The notes beneath the pieces were generated by a model that was not told the origin of the DNA, ran no database searches, and was given only the letters and a program-made list of their open reading frames with translations. Position numbers and translations under genes: made by a program. A stretch of 64,000 nt of DNA from Rhabdophis nuchalis (lineage: Eukaryota > Chordata > Lepidosauria > Squamata > Natricidae), in the NCBI GenBank assembly GCA_039707465.1, contig CM077644.1:96639375-96703374 (forward strand). The letters are read 5' to 3'. Every line of letters starts with the position of its first letter. Position 1 is the stretch's first letter. Shown here piece by piece: positions 58,501 through 64,000 of the stretch.

Positions 58501-61500
58501 GGGAGTGGAGTGTTCCACCAAAATATTTTTTTTGCTAGGGCACACACAATATAAAAGATTGCATTAAATATGTAATAAAGTTATGTGTTCATAATTATTT
58601 TTCTACTTTATAAGACGTATAAACACAGCATCCCCACAGTCATATGATCAGACTTTGGTTGCTTGGCATTTAACATGTATTTACAATGGTTGCACCATCC
58701 TGAGGTCATATAATCACCATTTGTGACCTTCCCAGCTGGCTTCTGGCAAGCAGAGTCAACAAGGAAAGCTAGACTCATTTAAAGACCTCATGTCTCAATT
58801 AAAGGTAAAGGTCATAAAATTAAGTGTGACTCAGTTTTCTTGGTTAGCAATGGATATACTGATCTCAGTTGTATCTGTACATCTAGGACTACCTATATAT
58901 GGTTCTTCACATTCAGTTTAAAAGAGGTTTTGGGTTGCCATGTGAATGCAGCATATTTCTGTTGCAGATTAAAACAGCCACATCTATTTTCTGAACTTTA
59001 TGGCTGCAAAAATAAATTTCTTCAAAAACCAGTAACCCTGGTAAACAGTGTGCATGTTTTATGGGTGGCAGACAGGTACTATATTTTTTACTCTGGTACT
59101 TTCAGAAACATTTCTTCTCATTACAAAGCACTTTATCTTCAGCATTAAATATTTTCTGTCAATTTTATATTACAGTTTAATAAGTTGTCATACAGAGGTT
59201 TTAGAAGAGTATAGTACTGTTAAAGAATGTGTATCTCAAACTATGGTTCTTAAATGCAGTGGGCAATAGAACAATAATTTAATTTCTAATGTTATCTACC
59301 TATGCATTCATTTTAGCAAAATGTTGTGACAGTATTGTAGCATATGTCATTTTTTCTATAATGGTGTGACTTTCCTGAGACACTAATGTTTCTCTAAGGA
59401 ACTTCAAAAGATATAGTGAAGTCATTATATAAAATTCCAAATAACTGTTCATTGTGAATGTAAAAACATTTACTCTTTGCATCATTTCATAAAAGGTTTT
59501 GTAACATTAACATTTAGCCTAAGCTGTATTCTCTCTGACCGTGATTTATTATCTCCACAAGAAATATTGAGCTTAGATTCATGTGTTTTCTCTTTCCATC
59601 ATTCACTATTTTGTTGCTTGCATCATAAATTATTATCTAAGTAACCCAGAAAGAAAACTTTTGAGTGTTCAGTCCTTAAAAGGTGCTTGATGTTGAGGTC
59701 GCCTACAAACATCTAGTATGTTATTTTCCTTTACTTGCAACTTTCACTACAGTGGTACCTCGGTACTCATTAATTGGTTCCAGGAGGCACAATAAGGATT
59801 GCCAAACAAAATCACTGTACTAAAAACAATGAGTGCCAAACAGATCACTGACTTACCACATGATCCTTTCTTTCAGCCAGAAAGAACTTCCTCTCTGTCC
59901 CTTACCCTTTGTGAGCAACCTTCCTAGCATGGCCAACTTCTTATCCACCCTCTGCTACACTTCCCCTTTTTCCTTTTGAAGTGACCTTCCCAGCATGTCT
60001 GACTTCCTATTTGTTCTGTATGGCTGTCCCCCTTTTGGCATTGCAGTGCGTCAAATGCTAAACATAGTGGACAGCATTTCACATCAAAAGCGTCAAATAC
60101 CAAATTCAACACGTTTTGGAGCAGTCGAGTACCAAGGTACCATTGTATTTGACAGTTGTGAACCTCCAAACTAGCTTTTAAGAAATGTCTCTTAATAAAG
60201 CTTTTTAATGGAAGTAACTGCTTGCCTATCAGATTATTTTTTTCTTCTGAAAGGTCCTGATGAACAAAGAAGTTCTTAATTCTGACACTTAAAAGTCCTC
60301 CTGCTAGGACTCTTGAGTTAGCTCCTTTCTCAAGAGTCAAAATATATCTGTAGAAGTGGGTTTTGGAAGCTAGTCCTACTACCAGAAAGTCATCTTCTCT
60401 AAAGAAGAGGTATGGAGAACCACCCCCGTTTGGCTTTTCTCCTCCTCACCTTATTTAAATTATAGCATTTTCAGTGGCTGAAAAATTATGTCTGACCCAA
60501 GACATAATTTGTCACACTTATCTGAGGGGAAAAACAACGCATTGTTGGAATGTCTCTCCAGGGGAAGAAAGAACAAATGGAATCCATTTTTTACTCATAG
60601 ACATAAACATTAAATTATAGTTTTACATGTACTTTTGACTATGTCATTCATTTTCTGACTTTTAATATTTTTTTATTATTATAAATCAAGTAACAATCCT
60701 ATTTTTTCTTCTTAGCCTCAAGGAATAGGTTCTCCTAGTGTCTACCATGCTGTCATTGTTATATTTTTGGAATTTTTTGCTTGGGGACTTCTAACAGCAC
60801 CTACATTGGTGGTAAGTGATAACATTTTTTAAAATCCAGTATTCAACTTTATATGCAGTTTTCTGATTTAATTAAAAATGAAGTACAGTAGTTCAGATCT
60901 ACTGTTTCTATCTTTTGAAAGCAATTTTTCTTTTCAATTTTAAGATTCAAGTTGATAAATGTCAAGTATAATTTGCTATTTTGGTAGCAAAATACAGTTA
61001 AATCAGAATATAAATTCTGTTCAAGAAAGATGAAATTGATTTTCCATAATCCTAGTTGCTATCCTACAATTTCATGTCCAAACTAAAGTTTTTGCAGATT
61101 TGCTATAAACTAATTTGAAAGGATGCTTCATTTACCAATTCCTTTTTGTTTTAAAGCACTTTCTTAAACTTTGTTCCTTCCTTTTCCACTTTTAAAAATT
61201 ATGGAGACCTCAAAATGCTTTTCTTTGGATAGGTTAGATTTATTGATATTTACTGTATTAAAAATTGAAATAGATATTTTTGCTGCCATTACCACTTTTT
61301 ACATTTATTTTATGGTATTGTAATATTGTATTATTTTTCAACATATGCAAGCACATAATTTTGATTTTGGGGGGATCTGCAGTTTTTTGGGGGACTCCAG
61401 AGTTCCTAGAACCACACTTTAATAAACACTGTTTTTGGCAACAAACAAATTTTGTTGAAATTATTTATTCAGTTAGATCTAGACGTGGTTTAGAAGAGGA

Positions 61501-62753
61501 GTACAACTGAACGAGTTGTGATTTTTTTACATAAAATTGTACAGAATAAAAAGAACAATACATGAAGATCTATTCATTTGTTTTTAGAGTTCTTGTGGTG
61601 TAGTGCACTCTGTGTGAATACCAAAATGTTTTATTAAAGCCAGTGTGTAATAGATTAAAGTGGGCCGAAGTATATGCAAAGTGTTATAGATTATTTGTTC
61701 TCAAATAAACCTTCTGTTCCAAATTAAAAATTCATATAGAAAGCTGGTTTGACTGGTATTGATAATGAGTGTGGGAACAATACTTTCCTGGTTGTAGTTG
61801 AATTGTTTATAGAGGATGGGAAACATTTCAAAAAATCCAGTAGAAACTAGTTTTTATTAATTGGGTGAATTGCTGCTTAAGGAGTTGCAGAATGTATAAT
61901 AAATATACAATTACATTTCAATAGTTATTGTAGATAAAATAAAAACTCTGCCTGCTGTTTTTTCTGCATGTCTGTCTCACAATTGAATAATGTTTATCAC
62001 TTTTGAGTAGAGCCCAACTAAGTGGAAGTATCTAGCCAGGCTTGGAGCATCTTGGAAAATATTAAGCAAGGTTGGTCCTGGTAATGCTAGGATGGGAGAC
62101 CACCAGAAAATATCAGAATTGTATAATAGCCTAGGAAATCAGAAGAAAATAAATACATTCCTGAGGAAGGCACGGCAAACCACTTTTGTATTGATGTTTT
62201 AAAAAGTATATGGATCTACCCATTAGATCTTTAGCAGCTAACCTCAGGTCAAAGAGAGTTAACTTGATTTTTTAAATAGCTTTCAAATCAATATAAAAGA
62301 ATTGTGTAAATCTCAAGCATTTATGCATTGAGATATAAATCTCAGGCAATAAAATGTATAGAAACATGCTAATGTTTTGGTATTTCATTATCCTAAATAC
62401 ACAGAAGAGTCCAAAGTGATTTCTAATTCCTCAGAACACAAGATAAAAAAGACATTTATGCTTACATTTTCTTTTCATATTCAACTCTCCCCTAAGGAGG
62501 AGGAGGAGGAGTCAGTCCTTCTTTGCACTTATTTCTTGACATCTTAATGACCACACAATCACAATTTTTATAATAAATAATCTGAAGTTTCATGTAAGTA
62601 GGCAAAGTTGATGCATAAGGGAGATTTATTTCCTTAAAATGTCCTTGCATCAGTCTCTTCATTCTTATCATGTGCCTAATTATTTTACAGGTTTTGCATG
62701 AAACCTTCCCAAAGCATACGTTTTTAATGAATGGCTTAATCCAAGGAGTAAAG
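49508..62753 (+). CDS. MFSD14A: MFSD14A (HIAT1), 5' part: coding exons 1-3, continues beyond window
   Basis: A major facilitator superfamily membrane protein of uncertain substrate, found widely in tissues and needed for sperm development in mice. The visible product has 82 residues: a basic cytosolic N-terminus (MTQVGKKKKRAANRSILLAK), the first membrane segment (about 40-63, AVIVIFLEFFAWGLLTAP), then VLHETFPKHTFLMNGLIQGVK, which leads into the second segment. The family length is about 490, so some 400 residues lie to the right. All three exons have phase-0 GT-AG junctions. Compared with the mammalian protein there is one extra residue, Val4. The start has A at -3. Gene order after SLC35A3 on the same strand matches other vertebrates. 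Confidence 0.95.
50138..50306. repeat. (GT)n, (AT)n and (CA)n runs with one arm of a distant inverted repeat
   Basis: GT units near 50140-50155, AT-rich 50232-50262 and CA units 50270-50306. Between them, 50174-50221 is one arm of an inverted repeat whose partner is at 56111-56157. Confidence 0.8.
50540..50928. mobile_element. CAGGTAGTCC-family MITE, full length
   Basis: It starts CAGGTAGGTAGTTCTCAAC and ends AAGTCGAGGACTACCTG, with TA at 50538-50539 and 50929-50930. 389 bp; in MFSD14A intron 1. Confidence 0.85.
51164..51752. mobile_element. foldback non-autonomous hAT, exact 8 bp target duplication
   Basis: The termini CAGTGGTTCTCA and TGAGAAACGCTG are inverted, a Charlie-like pattern. The octamers TCCTAAAG at 51156-51163 and 51753-51760 are identical. 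The interior is G+C-rich with an inverted pair (CTGCATGGCCCGAGCGCCTG near 51358 and its reverse near 51620), a second hairpin at 51424-51508, and three tandem copies of a unit GGGCGGCGCGCTGGGAGCTG at 51540-51620. No transposase. Confidence 0.95.
51761..54330. other. MFSD14A intron 1, mostly unexplained
   Basis: A (AT)n run lies at 52121-52140. No splice-bounded frame or recognised repeat elsewhere. It is the least repeat-invaded part of the intron. Confidence 0.5.
54333..54535. mobile_element. CAGGTAGTCC-family MITE fragment
   Basis: TGGTCCTTGACTTAACC, then ATTCAAAGTTATTCCC and ACATGATCAAAATTACAGA. The right part is missing. Confidence 0.55.
54700..54960 (+). mobile_element. old L2-like LINE remnant
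   Basis: It includes GAACCTTTTCTGCTATGGCC, corresponding to the conserved C-terminal LINE motif (TFSAMAP), followed by decayed TTGGGAGAGCCCCAAAACC. Frames are lost. Confidence 0.45.
54998..55358. mobile_element. CAGGTAGTCC-family MITE, full length
   Basis: It starts CAGGTAATTCTCAATTTAC and ends AAGTCAAGGACTACCTG between TA dinucleotides (54996-54997, 55359-55360). 361 bp. Confidence 0.85.
55361..56080. other. MFSD14A intron 1, unexplained
   Basis: No supported feature. Confidence 0.45.
56241..56307. repeat. short stem-loop
   Basis: GGTTTTTGAGCTAATAAATA is repeated in reverse at the right (TTTATCAGCTCAAAAACC), with about 22 nt between arms. Part of the repeat complex with 56111-56157. Confidence 0.7.
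56308..56369. repeat. (TACA)n microsatellite
   Basis: About 15 uninterrupted tetranucleotide units. Confidence 0.95.
56419..57114. mobile_element. TA-flanked MITE, CCGTATTTTTC family
   Basis: The ends CCGTATTTTTTGGATCATA and ACTCCAAAAATACGG are inverted, with TA on both sides (56417-56418, 57115-57116). The interior repeats a GTAGAGTGCTCCTGGGG unit several times, so length differs between copies (522 and 696 bp). Confidence 0.8.
57330..57870 (-). mobile_element. possible old LINE remnant, minus strand
   Basis: The reverse strand suggests the conserved LINE C-terminal order (ends of FxxKLKTxL and PxxWN-like phrases), but all frames are broken. Weak call based on pattern only. Confidence 0.3.
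58177..58422 (-). mobile_element. BovB-type (RTE) LINE fragment
   Basis: The minus-strand frame 58398-58177 reads LIYFGHVRWGNSMEKAIMFG then RVSDKRKPSHQRMRWLDAIK, the C-terminal part of RTE/BovB reverse-transcriptase ORFs (typical pattern FGHV, EKxIMxGK, GRxRMRWLD). Only about 75 codons remain. Confidence 0.7.
58621..58898. mobile_element. CAGGTAGTCC-family MITE, decayed
   Basis: It contains AGCATCCCCACAGTCATATG and TTGTGACCTTC and ends CTAGGACTACCTATA. Confidence 0.55.
58900..59745. other. MFSD14A intron 1, unexplained
   Basis: No supported feature. Confidence 0.45.
59750..60145. mobile_element. TA-flanked mariner/Tigger-like MITE, 396 bp
   Basis: The left end CAGTGGTACCTCGGTAC and right end GTACCAAGGTACCATTG are inverted, with TA at 59748-59749 and 60146-60147. 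This terminus is typical of Tigger-type mariner elements. No transposase. Confidence 0.85.
60150..60715. other. end of MFSD14A intron 1
   Basis: Apart from the pyrimidine tract and acceptor of coding exon 2, nothing was recognised. Confidence 0.5.
60716..60811 (+). CDS. MFSD14A: MFSD14A coding exon 2
   Basis: The acceptor TTTTTTCTTCTTAG ends at 60715 and the donor GTAAGT starts at 60812. 96 nt, residues 30-61 (PQGIGSPSVYHAVIVI...TAPTLV), containing the first membrane segment. It follows an 11.1 kb intron. Confidence 0.95.
60812..62005. other. MFSD14A intron 2, unexplained part
   Basis: A+T-rich; no supported feature. Confidence 0.45.
62010..62195 (+). mobile_element. 5S rRNA-derived SINE
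   Basis: The head resembles 5S rRNA from its internal promoter region (AAGCAAGGTTGGTCCTGGTA, then GGATGGGAGACCACCAG). It then runs into the usual squamate body ending GGCACGGCAAACCACTTTTG. It is a retroposon and not a 5S gene because it lacks the 5S 5' half and 3' terminator. Confidence 0.8.
62200..62690. other. end of MFSD14A intron 2
   Basis: No supported feature before the acceptor of exon 3. Confidence 0.45.
62691..62753 (+). CDS. MFSD14A: MFSD14A coding exon 3
   Basis: The acceptor TATTTTACAG ends at 62690 and the donor GTAAGA starts at 62754. 63 nt, residues 62-82 (VLHETFPKHTFLMNGLIQGV then Lys). Confidence 0.95.
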
Positions 62754-63390
62754 GTAAGATCTGATAGACTACTGAATACCTCATGTTGGTATGCTTAGAA
62801 CCATACATTTTAATGATGCTTTAAGACAATCAAGTCTCTAAACCTTGCTCAGAAAAAAAATTAAAAGCATGTTCAAGCAGATCATGTGGTAGGACTAGTG
62901 ATTGGTGCATAAAAATACCTGTCTTTTCCCATTCCTGATGTACTACTCTTCCATACATAGGAACAAGCTTTCTTCAACTACACCTAAGCTTTCCCACGCT
63001 AATAAGAATGCTTTTCATTGTTTATGCTCCTAATGTCTGGTACAAGCCAAAAAAAGCTTTCTTGTCAGATTTGTATCTGCTTGATAATCCTTCTTTCATA
63101 ATCCTTTTTTGTGGCAAAGTGTCCCCCCCCCCCCGCAATTTTTTTCTAGACAACAACCCTCCCCCCCTCCATCACATTCTACTTTCTGCTCCAAAAACAT
63201 TATGTCTTTGATGCTGTATGGTATATTTAAAGGAAACATGATAGTCAAAGGCCTGCACATGCATTAAATTGAATTAATATTTTTGTTCTTACTACAATAA
63301 TCTTGTAAAGTAATCACCATATGGTTCAATTACAAGTTCCATTCAGGATTCCAAAGGATCTCATATATAGATTATATATGGTAGTCCTAG
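62754..63390. other. start of MFSD14A intron 3
   Basis: A short C-run lies at 63123-63134; nothing else recognised. Confidence 0.45.
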
Positions 63391-63392
63391 AG

Positions 63393-63825
63393 CAGTGATG
63401 GTGAAACTTTTTTGGCTTGCGTGCCAAAAGCGGGGGGAGCGCAGGGGGGTCATACGGGGTCGTGCCACACCCATAATGCTATGCGCACGACGTGCTTTTT
63501 TTGCCCCCCCCCCCCCAAACTCCAGAGACTTTATAGGAGCATGGGGAGGGCAAAAACAGCCCCCCCCCGGGAGGTTTCAGGAGCTTCCCTCAAGGCTCCA
63601 GAGGGCACAAAACGACCCTACGAGCAAACCGGAAGTTACTTCTGGGTTGCTCAGAGGGCCAGTTTTAGTTCTCAGGGGCCTCCAAGAGGCTACCCTGAAG
63701 GCTCTGGAGGGTAAAAAACGACCCTACGAGCAACCCAGAAGTTACTTCTGGTTTGCTCGTAGTGTCATTTTTTGCCCTCCAGAGCCTTCAGGGAAGCCTC
63801 CTGAGGGCTCCTGAACGCTCTAGAG
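63393..63825. mobile_element. hAT-type element, left terminus plus repeated interior
   Basis: It begins CAGTGATGGTGAAACTT. The interior matches 47602-48080 and repeats a GAAGTTACTTCTGG-containing unit in both orientations (63630-63760). No clean right terminus before the next element. Confidence 0.65.
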
Positions 63826-63827
63826 CC

Positions 63828-64000
63828 GTGATGGTGAACCTATGGCACACGTGCCACAGGTGGCACGTGGAACCATTTGTTAGGGTACACAAGACATTGC
63901 CCTGTCAGCTCCAGCTTTTTTTAGGCCATTTTTCAACCTTTCGAGGCTTCAGAAGGCTTCCCTGAAGGCTCCGGAGGGCAAAAACAGGCCCTCCAAGCAA
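63828..64000. mobile_element. hAT of the GTGATGGTGAACCTATGGCAC type, cut by window edge
   Basis: It begins CGTGATGGTGAACCTATGG and GGCACACGTGCCACAGG, like 41464-41765. It runs off the window, so its size is unknown. Confidence 0.65.

Noticed and set aside
62060..62110. 5S rRNA-like sequence
   Set aside because: Only the internal-promoter half resembles 5S and it continues into a SINE body.

Overview
This is a eukaryotic, vertebrate nuclear window from a squamate reptile, most likely a snake. The evidence is two multi-exon vertebrate genes together with a repeat set typical of squamates: a Sauria-type tRNA SINE with perfect target duplications, L2/CR1 LINEs, a BovB-type LINE scrap, L1 fragments, a 5S-derived SINE, many non-autonomous hAT and TA-flanked DNA elements, and TAGG/GATA microsatellites. 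No bacterial-style operons, CRISPR arrays or viral coding genes were seen.

Gene 1 is SLC35A3, the Golgi UDP-N-acetylglucosamine transporter, on the + strand and complete in its coding part. A G+C-rich promoter with a candidate non-coding first exon lies at about 590-1130. A 16.6 kb intron follows, then seven coding exons: 17457-17643, 18956-19110, 19199-19321, 20787-20958, 25217-25335, 27957-28090 and 29582-29672. They splice in frame to 326 residues. A 3' UTR of up to about 1.7 kb has three AATAAA signals.

The spacer of about 18 kb between the genes (31.4-49.0 kb) is almost entirely nested transposons. The notable part is 33.7-41.8 kb. It holds two independent L1-type insertions that carry ORF1 but no ORF2. 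One is uninterrupted with a 16 bp target duplication and an open 282-codon ORF1. The other has a 13 bp target duplication and has been split by a 3.5 kb L2 LINE, which was itself hit by another L2 end. At 42.9-45.3 kb a TA-flanked element contains microsatellites, a solo LTR, and a foldback hAT inside that LTR.

Gene 2 is MFSD14A (HIAT1), a major-facilitator-superfamily membrane protein, + strand and partial. Its G+C-rich promoter has CCAAT boxes, a YY1-type motif and a CCG repeat at 48.96-49.5 kb. The first three coding exons (49508-49594, 60716-60811, 62691-62753) give residues 1-82, and the gene runs off the right edge. The order SLC35A3 then MFSD14A on one strand matches other vertebrates. 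The two genes share no pathway that can be inferred here; they are simply conserved neighbours.

The introns are also repeat-rich. Many hAT elements have exact 8 bp target duplications that can be read directly. Several hAT types with different termini share the same internal modules, and a set of small palindromic elements shares one core. These are the most interesting patterns outside the ORF1-only L1 elements. Family names come from recognition of motifs, termini and target duplications by eye, without any database search.
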